Assembly (NCBI GenBank): GCA_913057145.1
Contig: CAJXNJ010000003.1
Location: 25,831 to 89,830, forward strand
Source: an uncultured Ectothiorhodospiraceae bacterium
GTDB lineage: Bacteria > Pseudomonadota > Gammaproteobacteria > Nitrococcales > Nitrococcaceae
Direction of reading: 5' to 3'
Length of the DNA stretch: 64,000 nt
Position numbers and translations under genes: made by a program. Positions 40,318 through 51,560 of this stretch are shown here, one piece after another; position 1 is the stretch's first letter, and each line of letters starts with the position of its first letter. Below the pieces are notes generated by a model. That model did no database searches, had not been told where the DNA came from, and worked only from the letters and a program-made list of their open reading frames with translations.

Positions 40318-40935
40318 ATGCTCCGGGTTATCCATCTCATCGATCGGTTGACGACTTGGGTCGGGCGCAGTTTTGCCTGGCTTATTCTGCTCATGGCGTT
40401 TGGCATGGGTTATGAGGTGTTGTCGCGTTATCTTTTCAATGCGCCGACCGCCTGGGCCTACGATATGTCGTACATCCTCTACGGCACGCTTTTTATGGTT
40501 GGCGGGGCTTACACACTCTCCCGCAACGCGCATGTGCGCGGTGATTTTCTGTATCGACTCTGGAAGCCGCGCACGCAGGCCAAAGTCGAATTGACGCTTT
40601 ATATTCTTTTTTTCTTCCCGGGTGTTCTGGCGCTGGTTTTCGCCGGTGGCGAGTACGCGGGTCGCTCCTGGCAGTACATGGAGAAGAGTGTCTTCTCGCC
40701 TGCCGGTGTGCCGATTTTTCACTTCAAAACCATGCTCGTCGTCGGTGGCGGACTGCTCCTGATTCAGGGCGTGGCCCAGGTCTGCCGCTGCCTTGTGTGT
40801 ATTCGCACCGGCGAATGGCCGGGCGAGGTCCGCGATGTCACCGAACTGGAAGAACAGCTGTTGGAGACCGGTGGAGAAGGCATGGTTGACTCCCCCATTA
40901 ACAAAGATTCTGTCGCAGGAGGTAACGAGCGATGA
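40318..40935 (+). CDS. TRAP transporter small permease (DctQ)
   Basis: Four-TM protein; YEVLSRYLFNAPTAWAYDMSYILYGTLFMVGGAYTLSRNAHVRGDFLY. Confidence 0.94.
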   Translation: MLRVIHLIDRLTTWVGRSFAWLILLMAFGMGYEVLSRYLFNAPTAWAYDMSYILYGTLFMVGGAYTLSRNAHVRGDFLYRLWKPRTQAKVELTLYILFFFPGVLALVFAGGEYAGRSWQYMEKSVFSPAGVPIFHFKTMLVVGGGLLLIQGVAQVCRCLVCIRTGEWPGEVRDVTELEEQLLETGGEGMVDSPINKDSVAGGNER

Positions 40936-42350
40936 CCGACCCCCAAATTGCAATCCTGATGTTAGGGGTCTTCATCCTCTCGATTTTCCTGGGATTCCCT
41001 ATCGCCTTTACCCTCATGGCACTGGGTATTGCCTTTGGTTACTTCGCTTACTTCGACGCCGGGCGCATGTGGCGGGGCTATGAACGGTTGGTCGAGGAGG
41101 GCGCTGAAGGCTGGCAGGTCTGGCAGGCGTACCTGGAAGGCTTTCTGAACAACCGGATATTTGATCTGTTCGTCAATCAGACCTACTCGGTGATGGCGAA
41201 CGAGGTGCTGACGGCCGTACCGCTGTTCCTCTTCATGGGCTATATCGTTGAGCGCTCCAATATCGTCGAGCGGCTTTTCTCCACGCTCTACATCGCCGCA
41301 CGGCGGGTGCCGGGCGCGATGGCCGTGGCTGCACTGATTACCTGTACGCTCTTTGCAACGGCCACGGGTATTGTCGGGGCCGTGGTGACGCTCATGGGTC
41401 TGCTGGCGCTACCGGCCATGCTCAATGCCCGCTATAACAATTCCTTTGCCTCGGGCGTGATTTGTGCCGGTGGTACGCTCGGCATTCTGATCCCGCCATC
41501 CATCATGCTCATCGTCTACGCCGCGGCGACGGGTACGTCGATCGTGCGGCTTTATGCCGGGGCGCTGCTGCCGGGGCTTCTGCTTGCCGGGCTCTACATC
41601 ACCTATATTGTGGTGCGCAGTCTGCTGCAGCCATCGGTGGCACCAAAGCCCACCGATGACGAAGTCGGCGATGTCCCGATGGGCAAGTTGATTCTGATGA
41701 TCCTGACTTCCTTCGTACCGCTCGCTGTGCTGATTATGGCGGTTCTGGGCTCTATTCTTTTTGGCCTGGCGACACCCACTGAAGCAGCTTCGGCCGGTGC
41801 TCTGGGCGGCCTGGGGCTTGCCGCGATCTACCGGGCGCTGACCTGGGAGAAACTGCGCGATTCGGTGTATCTCACCCTGAAGACAACGGCGATGGTCTGC
41901 TGGCTTTTTGTCGGTTCATGGACTTTCTCTTCCGTGTTCTCTTATCTGGGTGGCGAGCATCTCATTACCGAGTTTGTCACCGGGCTTAACCTCAATACGA
42001 TCACCTTCCTGATCCTCGCGCAGCTGATTATCTTCCTGCTGGGCTGGCCGCTGGAGTGGTCGGAGATCATCATCATCTTCGTGCCGATCTTCCTGCCGTT
42101 GCTGGCGATCTTTGAGGTTGATCCGCTGTTCTTTGGAATACTGGTGGCACTGAACCTGCAGACCTCCTTTTTGACGCCACCGATGGCGATGTCGGCCTAC
42201 TATCTCAAAGGAATTGCCCCGCCTTCGGTGCAGCTCATGCAAATATTTAAAGGCTGTATGCCGTTCCTGGCTTTTGTTTTGCTGGCAATGGTCCTGCTCT
42301 ACATGTTCCCGCAGCTCGTGTTCTGGCTCCCGGATACGGTTTATGGTTGA
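40932..42350 (+). CDS. TRAP transporter large permease (DctM)
   Basis: LTAVPLFLFMGYIVERS; GGTLGILIPPSIMLIVYA; multi-TM. Confidence 0.96.
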   Translation: MTDPQIAILMLGVFILSIFLGFPIAFTLMALGIAFGYFAYFDAGRMWRGYERLVEEGAEGWQVWQAYLEGFLNNRIFDLFVNQTYSVMANEVLTAVPLFLFMGYIVERSNIVERLFSTLYIAARRVPGAMAVAALITCTLFATATGIVGAVVTLMGLLALPAMLNARYNNSFASGVICAGGTLGILIPPSIMLIVYAAATGTSIVRLYAGALLPGLLLAGLYITYIVVRSLLQPSVAPKPTDDEVGDVPMGKLILMILTSFVPLAVLIMAVLGSILFGLATPTEAASAGALGGLGLAAIYRALTWEKLRDSVYLTLKTTAMVCWLFVGSWTFSSVFSYLGGEHLITEFVTGLNLNTITFLILAQLIIFLLGWPLEWSEIIIIFVPIFLPLLAIFEVDPLFFGILVALNLQTSFLTPPMAMSAYYLKGIAPPSVQLMQIFKGCMPFLAFVLLAMVLLYMFPQLVFWLPDTVYG

Positions 42351-43701
42351 GCGGGTTGAAATCGGCGATCCAGCAATGCTGACGGCAACCGAGGTTGCCG
42401 CGCATATTGCCGATGGAGCGTTGAGTGCCGAGGCAGTGACCAAGGCCTGTCTCGATCGCATTGAAGCCCTCGAGCCCACGGTTCGGGCCTGGGCACACTG
42501 CGATCCGAAATTCGCGCTGATGCAGGCAAAAGACGCCGATCGGCGTCGGGCCCAGGGTAGGCCGCTTGGGCCATTGCATGGGGTGCCTGTCGGGCTTAAG
42601 GATATTATTGATGCCCGCGGTATGCCGACGGAAAACGGCACACCCCTTGATAGTGGAAATCGGCCGCTGAAAGACGCCACGCTGACGCAGCGCCTGCGTG
42701 ATGCCGGAGCGATCATCCTTGGCAAGACCGTCACCAGTGAGCTGGCCTACTTCCATCCCGGGCCAACCACCAATCCGCATGATCCATCGCGGACCCCAGG
42801 CGGCTCATCCAGCGGGTCGGCGGCGGCGGTTGCTGCCGGCATGGTGCCGTTTGCGGTGGGGACGCAGACCAATGGATCGGTCATTCGGCCGGCTTCTTTC
42901 TGCGGTGTGGTCGGTTACAAGCCGAGCTTCGGCACGGTGCCGCGTACCGGCGTGCTCAAAGCCGCGCCATCGCTGGATCAGGTGGGCTTTTTCGCCCGCA
43001 GCATCGAGGATGCCGCGCTGGCGGCCACCGTGATGGGCGCCGACGGTGAGGATCAGGATTGCCGTTTCAACGCCGGACCGCTCCTTGAGACCGTGATGTC
43101 CAAACCGCCGGTGACGCCGGATATCGCCATGGTGCATACGCCTTTTAGCGAGCGCCTCGAACCGGAGACAAAGGCCGGATTTGCCGAGATTATCGATCTG
43201 TTGGGTGAGCATGGCACCGAGACGGCCCTGCCGGAGGTCTTCGGGCGTGGCGCCGGCTGGCTCGCGACGATTATGGCCAGTGAGATGACACGTAATCTCG
43301 GTCATTACCTCGAAGAGGATCCGGATCAGATCAGTGACGCTTTCAAAGCGCTGATGGACCAGGGTAACAGTATCTCGGCGGTGGACTATCTGGCCGCGCG
43401 TGATATGCAGCCGGTCCTGCTGGAATCACTCGAGCCGCTATTCGAGCGGTTCGATGCCATTATTACACCGGCGGCACCTGGAGAGGCGCCGGCCGATCTA
43501 TCTACAACGGGTGACCCGATATTTTGTACGCTGTGGTCGCTTTGTGGATTGCCCGCAGTAACATTGCCACTTTTAAGTGGTCCAAACGGTATGCCAGTCG
43601 GTGTGCAGCTGGTCGGCGCCTACGGACAGGACGCACAGCTACTTCGCACCGCCCGCTGGTTGTTGGCACAGTGCCAGTCAGATGAAGGGGAGACGACATG
43701 A
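42343..43701 (+). CDS. Amidase signature family protein
   Basis: GVPVGLKDIIDARGMPTENGTP; TPGGSSSGSAAAVAAGMVPFAVGTQTNGSVIRPASFCGVVGYKPS; start re-assigned to ATG 42343, overlapping the DctM stop. Confidence 0.92.
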   Translation: MVERVEIGDPAMLTATEVAAHIADGALSAEAVTKACLDRIEALEPTVRAWAHCDPKFALMQAKDADRRRAQGRPLGPLHGVPVGLKDIIDARGMPTENGTPLDSGNRPLKDATLTQRLRDAGAIILGKTVTSELAYFHPGPTTNPHDPSRTPGGSSSGSAAAVAAGMVPFAVGTQTNGSVIRPASFCGVVGYKPSFGTVPRTGVLKAAPSLDQVGFFARSIEDAALAATVMGADGEDQDCRFNAGPLLETVMSKPPVTPDIAMVHTPFSERLEPETKAGFAEIIDLLGEHGTETALPEVFGRGAGWLATIMASEMTRNLGHYLEEDPDQISDAFKALMDQGNSISAVDYLAARDMQPVLLESLEPLFERFDAIITPAAPGEAPADLSTTGDPIFCTLWSLCGLPAVTLPLLSGPNGMPVGVQLVGAYGQDAQLLRTARWLLAQCQSDEGETT

Positions 43702-43865
43702 CCGATAGAATTATGGCAATCATTGGGCTTTTGATGCTGGGTGCATTCCTGATTGTCGTCCCGATTTTTGTGCCGCATCCGGATCTGATCGCCATTACGA
43801 TCGGTGCTGCTGCGTTGGCGGGTTATGACATCTGGCGTCACATTGCGGCCAAGCGTAAATCGTGA
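43698..43865 (+). CDS. Small (55 aa) hydrophobic membrane protein, translationally coupled to the amidase
   Basis: ATGA overlap with amidase stop; MTDRIMAIIGLLMLGAFLIVVPIFVPHPDLIAITIGAAALAGYDIWRHIAAKRKS; two predicted TM helices. Confidence 0.75.
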   Translation: MTDRIMAIIGLLMLGAFLIVVPIFVPHPDLIAITIGAAALAGYDIWRHIAAKRKS

Positions 43866-43889
43866 GCGTAATCAGCCTATTCAGATAAT

Positions 43890-43918
43890 AAAAAACCCGG
43901 CACCAGGCCGGGTTTTTT
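43890..43918. terminator. Bidirectional Rho-independent terminator
   Basis: AAAAAACCCGGCACCAGGCCGGGTTTTTT between convergent operons. Confidence 0.9.
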
Positions 43919-43963
43919 GATGCGCCGGCCCGGGAGGGCCGGCAGCAGGCTTCAGCGAGAGGC

Positions 43964-46714
43964 TCAGGCCGCCTGCGAGCGCTGTGCGAGATCGCGCAGC
44001 ACGTAGTGCAGGATGCCACCGTTGCGGAAGTACTCCCACTCGGTGGGGGTGTCGATCCGCACCCGGGCTTCAAAGCTCTTGACCTCGCCATCCGGTGTGA
44101 CGGCGCGCACCGTGACCATGCTCGGCTCGCTCTCGAGGCTGCCGATGCTGAAGGTCTCCTCACCGGTCAGGCCGAGGCTCTCGGCATTCTCACCGTCCTT
44201 GTACTGCAGCGGAACGACGCCAAAGCCGACCAGGTTGGAGCGATGAATGCGCTCATAGGTCTCGGCAATGACCATACGCACGCCAAGCAGCGCCGTGCCT
44301 TTGGCAGCCCAGTCACGGCTTGAGCCTGTGCCGTATTCCTTGCCGGCCAGTACCACAAGCGGTGTCTGATCGTCCTTGTAACGCATGGCAGCGTCATAAA
44401 TGGAGATCTGCTCGCCCGTCGGGTAGTAGGTCGTCCAGCTGCCCTGCGTACCCGGCGCCAGTTCGTTTTTCAGCCGGACATTGGCAAAGGTGCCCCGCAT
44501 CATGACTTCATGGTTGCCGCGACGCGAGCCGTAGCTGTTGAAGTCCTGCGGCAGTACGCCGAGTTCCTGCAGGTACTTACCCGCAGGGCTGTCGGCCTTG
44601 ATGGCGCCGGCCGGTGAGATATGGTCGGTGGTAATCGAGTCACCCACCTTGACCAGACAGCGGGCCTGCTTGATTTCGCTGACCTCACCCGGCTCCAGGC
44701 CCATGCCCTCGAAATACGGAGGATTGCGGACATAGGTGGAATCCGGCCACTCGTAGATCTCGCCTGCCGGTGTTGGCAGGTTCTGCCAGGTCTTGGAGCC
44801 CTCGAAGACGTTGGCATACTGCTCGCGATACATTTTCGAGTTGATGTGTTTCTCGATAACGTCGGCAATTTCCTTCTGGCTCGGCCAGATGTCCTTGAGG
44901 TAGACCGGGTTGCCGTTCTGGTCTTCACCAACCGGCTCGGTGGCAAGGTCACGTGCGACCGTGCCGGCAATCGCGTAGGCGACGACCAGCGGCGGTGAGG
45001 CCAGGTAGTTGGCCGGTACATCCGGGTGAATGCGGCCCTCAAAGTTGCGGTTGCCCGAGAGCACACCGGAGACCATCAGATCGCCTTCCCGAATCGCATC
45101 AGTAATTTCCTCTGCCAGCGGGCCGGAGTTGCCGATGCAGGTCGTGCAGCCAAAGCCGACGACGTTAAAGCCCATGGCTTCCAGCGGCTTCATCAGGCCG
45201 GCATCGTCCAGATACGCCGGGACCACCTGCGAGCCGGGGGCGAAGGAGGTCTTCACCCAGGGCTTGCTGGTCAGGCCGCGCTCGTGGGCCTTTTTCGCCA
45301 CCAGACCGGCAGCGACCAATACGGCGGGGTTTGAGGTGTTGGTGCAGGAGGTGATGGCAGCGATGACCACATCACCATGCTTGAGCATGAACTCTTCACC
45401 GTCGAGCTTGACGTTGACCGCGCCGGCCTCGTGCCAAAGCGGGTTGCCCGGCGCTGTATCGCCGCCTTCACCCTCGAACCGGGCCTCATCGGCATCCGGC
45501 AGCGTGCCGCGTGCAGTGAGGTCCTCTTCGAGATGATTGAGGAATGCGCTCTTGGCATCGGTCAGCGCGATCCGGTCCTGCGGGCGTTTCGGCCCGGCAA
45601 TGCTCGGTACCACTGTGCCCATGTCGAGTTCGACAATATCGGTGTAATCGGCCTGACGGGAGCCGGTCTCACGCCACATACCCTGCTCGCGCGCATACTG
45701 CTCGACCAGATCGATGGTTTCCTGATCACGGCCTGAGACGCGCAGGTATTCGATGGTCTCGGCATCAATCGGGAAGATGCCGCAGGTCGCGCCATATTCC
45801 GGCGCCATATTGCCGATGGTGGCGCGGTCGGCGAGCGGCAGGTTATCGAGGCCGTCACCGAAGAACTCCACAAATTTACCCACCACGCCTTTCTTGCGCA
45901 GCATCTCAACCACGGTGAGCACGAGGTCAGTGGCGGTCGCACCTTCCGGCAGCTCGCCGGTGAGTTTGAAGCCGATAACCTCGGGGATCAGCATGGTGAC
46001 AGGCTGGCCGAGCATGGCGGCCTCGGCCTCGATGCCACCAACACCCCAGCCCAGGACACCCAGGCCGTTGACCATGGTGGTGTGGGAGTCGGTACCGACC
46101 AGTGTGTCGGGGTAGGCGACGGTGCCGTTCTCGGTTTCCTTGGTGAAAACGGCCTTGGAGAGATACTCCAGGTTGACCTGGTGGACAATGCCGGTGCCCG
46201 GCGGGACCACGCGGAAGTTGGAGAATGCTTTCTGCCCCCAGCGCAGGAACTTGTACCGTTCTTCATTGCGCTGGAATTCGATTTTGGTGTTCAGATCAAG
46301 GGCGTTGTTGCTGCCGGCATGATCGACCATCACGGAGTGGTCAATCACCAGATCAGCCGGTTCCAGCGGATTGATCAGGTTGGGGTCACCGCCGAGGCGC
46401 TGCATGGCATCCCGCATGGCAGCCAGATCAACCACGGCCGGCACGCCGGTGAAGTCCTGCAGGACAACGCGGGCGGGGCTGAAGGAGATCTGGTCACTCG
46501 GCCCGCCTTTGGGGTCCCAGTTACACAGGGCTTCAATCTGATCGGTGGTGACGTTCTGTCCGTCCTCTTTGCGCAGAAGATTCTCCAGCAGGATCTTCAG
46601 CGAGAAGGGCAGTCGGTCGATATCGTACTTCGGCTTCAGCGCCTCAAGACGGTAGATTTCGTAGTTTTTGCCGTTGACGTCCAGCGTCCCACGGGCGTTA
46701 TAGCTATTACTCAT
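43964..46714 (-). CDS. acnA: Aconitate hydratase AcnA
   Basis: 916 aa; [57 protein letters not shown]. Confidence 0.98.
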   Translation of the reverse strand: MSNSYNARGTLDVNGKNYEIYRLEALKPKYDIDRLPFSLKILLENLLRKEDGQNVTTDQIEALCNWDPKGGPSDQISFSPARVVLQDFTGVPAVVDLAAMRDAMQRLGGDPNLINPLEPADLVIDHSVMVDHAGSNNALDLNTKIEFQRNEERYKFLRWGQKAFSNFRVVPPGTGIVHQVNLEYLSKAVFTKETENGTVAYPDTLVGTDSHTTMVNGLGVLGWGVGGIEAEAAMLGQPVTMLIPEVIGFKLTGELPEGATATDLVLTVVEMLRKKGVVGKFVEFFGDGLDNLPLADRATIGNMAPEYGATCGIFPIDAETIEYLRVSGRDQETIDLVEQYAREQGMWRETGSRQADYTDIVELDMGTVVPSIAGPKRPQDRIALTDAKSAFLNHLEEDLTARGTLPDADEARFEGEGGDTAPGNPLWHEAGAVNVKLDGEEFMLKHGDVVIAAITSCTNTSNPAVLVAAGLVAKKAHERGLTSKPWVKTSFAPGSQVVPAYLDDAGLMKPLEAMGFNVVGFGCTTCIGNSGPLAEEITDAIREGDLMVSGVLSGNRNFEGRIHPDVPANYLASPPLVVAYAIAGTVARDLATEPVGEDQNGNPVYLKDIWPSQKEIADVIEKHINSKMYREQYANVFEGSKTWQNLPTPAGEIYEWPDSTYVRNPPYFEGMGLEPGEVSEIKQARCLVKVGDSITTDHISPAGAIKADSPAGKYLQELGVLPQDFNSYGSRRGNHEVMMRGTFANVRLKNELAPGTQGSWTTYYPTGEQISIYDAAMRYKDDQTPLVVLAGKEYGTGSSRDWAAKGTALLGVRMVIAETYERIHRSNLVGFGVVPLQYKDGENAESLGLTGEETFSIGSLESEPSMVTVRAVTPDGEVKSFEARVRIDTPTEWEYFRNGGILHYVLRDLAQRSQAA

Positions 46715-46848
46715 GACTTCCTCCCGAAATCGGCGTGCTCATAAGGGCACATCTTCTGTAGTGGGCGCTGTCACCCGCCGCGAGGGCGTGATTCTACATG
46801 ATGCAGCGCCGCAACGGCAGGGGCTCGGTTGAGCAGGGTCAACTCCAC

Positions 46849-47466
46849 TTAACTCCCGGCCCGCAATTGCCGTGCCGTCTCAATAATGCCACGACGGCCA
46901 AAAACCAGTCGCAGGCGTCCACCACCATGCGCCTCCCAGAGCCCGGCGGCCCGAATGGCGCCGAGTAGAAGCGCCCGGATCAATGCGGCATTGCGCTCGT
47001 CCTGTAGATACAGTGCATGACCCTGAACGAGGATGCGTGGGCGCAGGGTGCTGAGATGTTCGGCGTAGATATCGGCGATGCGTGAGATCACATTCTCATG
47101 CTGGATATCGTCAAAATATTCGGCCTGGCGCTTGGCCTGCTCCAGTGCCTCGGTGAGTGCGCCAAGCCGGCCGCGGTCCCGGCGCAGTCGCCGCTCCAGC
47201 TGCAGGACAGCCACCAGATAACGGGTGAGCTGAGCGGCGGTTGGCTGACTGAGATGATCAATCAGGCCGCCAAGCCCCTCATCCAGCGCATCAATGCCGC
47301 CGTATAGCTGCTCGACATCGCCGTTGTAGTCCTTGAAAAGCCCATCGAGGACCGTCTGCACACGCGCTCGGTCATATCGGCCCTGCTCGGCGATCCGGCG
47401 GACTTCACTCAATGCGAGGAATACAGCGGCAAGGGCAAGTACCCGATTGGCTTCGCCGTTGGCCAT
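46849..47466 (-). CDS. hflD: High frequency lysogenization protein HflD homologue
   Basis: MANGEANRVLALAAVFLALSEVRRIAEQG...; adjacent to mnmA; start re-assigned to 47466. Confidence 0.9.
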   Translation of the reverse strand: MANGEANRVLALAAVFLALSEVRRIAEQGRYDRARVQTVLDGLFKDYNGDVEQLYGGIDALDEGLGGLIDHLSQPTAAQLTRYLVAVLQLERRLRRDRGRLGALTEALEQAKRQAEYFDDIQHENVISRIADIYAEHLSTLRPRILVQGHALYLQDERNAALIRALLLGAIRAAGLWEAHGGGRLRLVFGRRGIIETARQLRAGS

Positions 47467-47467
47467 C

Positions 47468-48577
47468 TCAGAAGGCCTCAACCACCGGCAGTCGCCGCTC
47501 AATAATCCCGCCACCCAGGCAGCGCTCACCGTCATAGACCACGACGGATTGTCCCGGTGCCACGGCGCGTTCCGGGGCATCAAAAAGGAGTCGCCAGCGC
47601 TGATCCGCGAGCCGCGTGAGGGTTGCTGGCTGATCGGCATGGCGATGACGCAGTCTGGCTGTGCAGCGAATTTCATCGCGGGGTCCGGCGCCGTCAATCC
47701 AATGCCAGTCAACGGCTTCCAGCCCATGGTTCATCAATGCCGGATGGTCATGGCCCTGGGCGACGATCAGCCGGTTGCCGGCCATGTCCTTATCGGCGAC
47801 GTACCAGGGCAGGCCGGGGCGGTCAGCGCGGCCGCCCAGATTGAGTCCGCGGCGCTGGCCGATGGTGTGAAAGGCAAGGCCGGCATGTTCGCCCAGGACC
47901 TCGCCATCGACGCTGACAATCTCACCGGGGGTGGTGTCAATGTAGCGCTTCAGGAACGCCTGGAAGTCGCGCTCGCCAATGAAGCAGATACCGGTGCTGT
48001 CGGGTTTGTCGTGATTGCCAAACCCGACCCGATCGGCGATTTCGCGGACTTCGGGCTTGCTCAGACCGGCGAGCGGGAATAAGGCGGGTGCCAGCTGTTG
48101 CTGCGTGAGCTTGTAGAGAAAATAAGTCTGGTCCTTGTTACGGTCAGCGGCCCGCAGCAGCGTCTTGTTGCCATTGTCATCCTCACCGATGCCCGCGTAG
48201 TGGCCGGTGGCTACATGATCGGCACCCAGACGCTTTGCATGGTCCAGAAAGGCTCGGAACTTGATGCGCTGATTGCAGAGGATATCCGGGTTGGGTGTTC
48301 GCCCGGCGCGGAATTCGCCGAGACAATGCTCGAAGACCTCTTCGCGGTAGGCGGCCGCGAAATTTGCCCGATGCAGGGGGATGCCGAGTGTCTCGGCAAC
48401 CTGACGGGCGTCGGCGAAATCGGCTTCGGCCGTGCATTGTGTCTCGGTGTCATCGTCTTCCCAGTTCTTCATGAAAAGCCCCTCGACCTGATAGCCCTGC
48501 TCGCGCAACAGCCAGGCGCTGACGGCCGAGTCCACGCCGCCGGATAATCCTACGATGACAAGATCACTCTGGTTCAT
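47468..48577 (-). CDS. mnmA: tRNA-specific 2-thiouridylase MnmA
   Basis: [37 protein letters not shown]; start at 48577. Confidence 0.97.
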   Translation of the reverse strand: MNQSDLVIVGLSGGVDSAVSAWLLREQGYQVEGLFMKNWEDDDTETQCTAEADFADARQVAETLGIPLHRANFAAAYREEVFEHCLGEFRAGRTPNPDILCNQRIKFRAFLDHAKRLGADHVATGHYAGIGEDDNGNKTLLRAADRNKDQTYFLYKLTQQQLAPALFPLAGLSKPEVREIADRVGFGNHDKPDSTGICFIGERDFQAFLKRYIDTTPGEIVSVDGEVLGEHAGLAFHTIGQRRGLNLGGRADRPGLPWYVADKDMAGNRLIVAQGHDHPALMNHGLEAVDWHWIDGAGPRDEIRCTARLRHRHADQPATLTRLADQRWRLLFDAPERAVAPGQSVVVYDGERCLGGGIIERRLPVVEAF

Positions 48578-48629
48578 TCGTCGCAGGATAACATTGGCGA
48601 AAGCGGGCCGAGCTCTTAGAATTCGGTCT

Positions 48630-48950
48630 ATGAGTGAAGAAAATGATCCGCAGTACGAAGAAGATCTGTCGGTTGCCACAGCGGAGCCCGAGGTCAAGGA
48701 GCCGCCGCTCTACCGGGTCCTGCTGCTCAATGACGACTACACGCCGATGGAGTTCGTGGTTGAAGTGCTGCAGACATTCTTCCGCATGGACCGGGAACAG
48801 GCGACACAGGTCATGTTGCACGTGCATACTCGGGGCAAAGGCGTTTGCGGGGTGTTCAGCCGGGATATCGCTGAGACCAAGGTTGACCAGGTCAATGAGT
48901 TTGCCCGTGAACATGATCACCCGTTGATGTGCACGATGGAGCCGGCATGA
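48630..48950 (+). CDS. clpS: ATP-dependent Clp protease adaptor ClpS
   Basis: [49 protein letters not shown]. Confidence 0.97.
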   Translation: MSEENDPQYEEDLSVATAEPEVKEPPLYRVLLLNDDYTPMEFVVEVLQTFFRMDREQATQVMLHVHTRGKGVCGVFSRDIAETKVDQVNEFAREHDHPLMCTMEPA

Positions 48951-49008
48951 ACAGGAACCCGGGTCGGCGAATGTCAGTCCAACGGACAGGATTTCAGGTG
49001 AGAGGCCA

Positions 49009-51279
49009 ATGCTAAGCAAAGAGCTCGAATTTACGTTGAACCTTGCGTTCAAGGAAGCTCGCGACAAGCGCCATGAGTTCCTGACCGTGGAGCATTTGTT
49101 GCTGGCACTGACGGACAACCCGGCAGCGCTTGAAGTGTTGCGCGCCTGCGGCGCGGATCTCGACGCACTGCGTAAGGATCTTGAGGCGTTTCTTGATGAG
49201 ACCACGCCGCTGCTGCCACCCAACGATAATCGTGAGACGCAGCCGACCCTCGGCTTTCAACGGGTGCTCCAGCGCGCGATTCTGCATGTGCAGTCCTCAG
49301 GGCGTAAGGAAGTCAGCGGCGCCAATGTCGTGGTCGCGATTTTCAGTGAGCAGGAGTCCCAGGCGGTCTATTTCCTGCACAAACAGAATATCTCCCGGCT
49401 TGATGCAGTGAATTTCATCTCTCACGGCATCTCCAAGGTGCCTGGAGAAGAGGCGAGCAGTGAGCAGGGTGGATCGACCGCCGAGGGCGAGGTGGATGAA
49501 GATGCGGCGAATGCCAAGCCGCTCGAGAGCTATGCCACCGACCTCAACGCCAAGGCGCGCGAGGGGCGGACGGATCCTCTGATCGGGCGCAAGCATGAGG
49601 TGGAGCGCACGGTCCAGATTCTCTGTCGGCGGCGCAAGAACAATCCGCTCTATGTGGGTGAGGCCGGTGTCGGTAAGACAGCCATTGCCGAAGGCCTGGC
49701 CAAACTCATCGTCGATGGGGAAGTGCCGGAAGTACTTGCCGATGCAAAGATCTACTCCCTCGACCTCGGCGCACTGGTCGCCGGCACCAAGTACCGCGGG
49801 GATTTTGAGAAGCGGCTGAAGGCCCTCCTCGGGCAGGTGCGCAAGGAAGACAATGCGATTCTCTTTATTGATGAGATTCACACCATCATCGGCGCGGGAT
49901 CGGCATCGGGCGGGGTGATGGATGCCTCCAACCTGCTCAAGCCGATGCTCGCAAGCGGTGAGCTCAAATGCATCGGCTCGACCACCTATGAAGAGTATCG
50001 CGGAATCTTTGAAAAGGATCGGGCGCTTGCCCGTCGCTTCCAGAAAATTGATGTCCCTGAGCCAACCGTCGATGAGACCGTGCAGATTCTGCGCGGCCTG
50101 AAAAGCCGGTTTGAGTCGCATCACGGCGTCCGCTACACCCAGCCGGCGCTCGAGACAGCGGCGGAGCTGGCCGCGAAGTACATCACTGATCGCCGCCTGC
50201 CGGACAAGGCCATCGATGTCATTGATGAAGCCGGTGCGAGTCTGCGTCTGCTGCCCCCTTCGCGGAAGAAAAAGAGTGTCGGGGTCAGCGATATCGAGAC
50301 GATCATCGCCAAGATGGCCCGTATTCCTCCAAAGCGTGTGTCCACCTCGGATATGCGTCTGCTCGAGAATATGGAAAAAGACTTAAAACGCGTGATTTAC
50401 GGCCAGGACGAGGCCATCGACACGCTGGCTGCGACGATCAAGATGTCGCGCGCCGGATTGCGGGATACCGAAAAACCGGTGGGCAGTTTTCTCTTCGCAG
50501 GGCCGACCGGTGTGGGCAAGACCGAAGTCACCCGGCAGCTCTCCGAGATCATGGGCATTCATCTCATTCGCTTTGATATGTCGGAGTACATGGAGCGGCA
50601 TACGGTCTCCCGGCTGATTGGCGCACCACCGGGGTATGTCGGCTTCGACCAGGGTGGGCTGCTGACCGATGAGGTGCTCAAGCATCCGCACTCGGTGGTT
50701 CTGCTCGATGAGATTGAAAAGGCCCATCCGGATGTCTTCAATCTGTTGCTGCAGGTCATGGACCATGGCGCGCTCACGGATAATAACGGCCGGCATGCCG
50801 ACTTTCGGAATGTGATTCTGGTGATGACCACCAACGCCGGTGCCGAGGCTCAGAGCAAGCGGAGCATGGGCTTTACACCGCAGGATCAGAGCACCGATGC
50901 CATGGAGATCATCCGCAAGCAGTTCACGCCGGAGTTCCGTAACCGGCTCGATGCCATTATCCAGTTCAACGGACTGGCCGCTGAGGTCATCGAGCGGGTC
51001 GCGGATAAGTTCATCCGTGATCTGCGCCATCAGCTCGCCGAGAAGCGGGTGACGATTGAAATCACTGATGGCGCCAAGGCATGGCTGGCGGAACAGGGCT
51101 ACGATCCGAAGATGGGTGCCCGTCCGATGGCGCGTCTGATCCAGGATAAAGTCAAGCGGCCACTGGCGGATGAGCTGCTATTCGGCAAGCTCGCGCATGG
51201 CGGGCATGTCAGGATTCAGCTGGATAACAAGGGCGAGGGGCTTGCGTTCAAGATCGATGCCCTGGAGGCCGTGGAGTAG
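49009..51279 (+). CDS. clpA: ATP-dependent Clp protease ATP-binding subunit ClpA
   Basis: Two AAA+ modules (GEAGVGKTAIAEGL, GPTGVGKTEVTRQL), Clp_N domain. Confidence 0.97.
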   Translation: MLSKELEFTLNLAFKEARDKRHEFLTVEHLLLALTDNPAALEVLRACGADLDALRKDLEAFLDETTPLLPPNDNRETQPTLGFQRVLQRAILHVQSSGRKEVSGANVVVAIFSEQESQAVYFLHKQNISRLDAVNFISHGISKVPGEEASSEQGGSTAEGEVDEDAANAKPLESYATDLNAKAREGRTDPLIGRKHEVERTVQILCRRRKNNPLYVGEAGVGKTAIAEGLAKLIVDGEVPEVLADAKIYSLDLGALVAGTKYRGDFEKRLKALLGQVRKEDNAILFIDEIHTIIGAGSASGGVMDASNLLKPMLASGELKCIGSTTYEEYRGIFEKDRALARRFQKIDVPEPTVDETVQILRGLKSRFESHHGVRYTQPALETAAELAAKYITDRRLPDKAIDVIDEAGASLRLLPPSRKKKSVGVSDIETIIAKMARIPPKRVSTSDMRLLENMEKDLKRVIYGQDEAIDTLAATIKMSRAGLRDTEKPVGSFLFAGPTGVGKTEVTRQLSEIMGIHLIRFDMSEYMERHTVSRLIGAPPGYVGFDQGGLLTDEVLKHPHSVVLLDEIEKAHPDVFNLLLQVMDHGALTDNNGRHADFRNVILVMTTNAGAEAQSKRSMGFTPQDQSTDAMEIIRKQFTPEFRNRLDAIIQFNGLAAEVIERVADKFIRDLRHQLAEKRVTIEITDGAKAWLAEQGYDPKMGARPMARLIQDKVKRPLADELLFGKLAHGGHVRIQLDNKGEGLAFKIDALEAVE

Positions 51280-51306
51280 ACCGACCACGGCCCGTCGGCC
51301 CGGCTC

Positions 51307-51525
51307 TCAGCGGGCGCGATAGACGATACGGCCTTTGTTCAGGTCGTAGGGTGTCAGTTCAACCGTCACGGTGTCTCCCCGCAGAATGCGGATGTAGTGC
51401 TTTCGCATCTTCCCGGAGATATGGGCGGTCACTGTGTGGCCGTTCTCCAGTTCGACACGGAACATGGTGTTGGGCATCACCTCGGTGATGGTTCCCTGCA
51501 TGCGGATGTTTTCTTCTTTCGCCAT
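51307..51525 (-). CDS. infA: Translation initiation factor IF-1
   Basis: [72 protein letters not shown]. Confidence 0.98.
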   Translation of the reverse strand: MAKEENIRMQGTITEVMPNTMFRVELENGHTVTAHISGKMRKHYIRILRGDTVTVELTPYDLNKGRIVYRAR

Positions 51526-51560
51526 TCAGCGCTGTCTCGTTTACCCGAAAGGCGCTGATT

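Noticed and set aside
39211-40953. 580-aa minus-strand ORF antisense to the TRAP dctP/dctQ genes
   Set aside because: Long antisense frame is explained by the codon bias of the well-supported plus-strand genes; its translation resembles no family I recognise.
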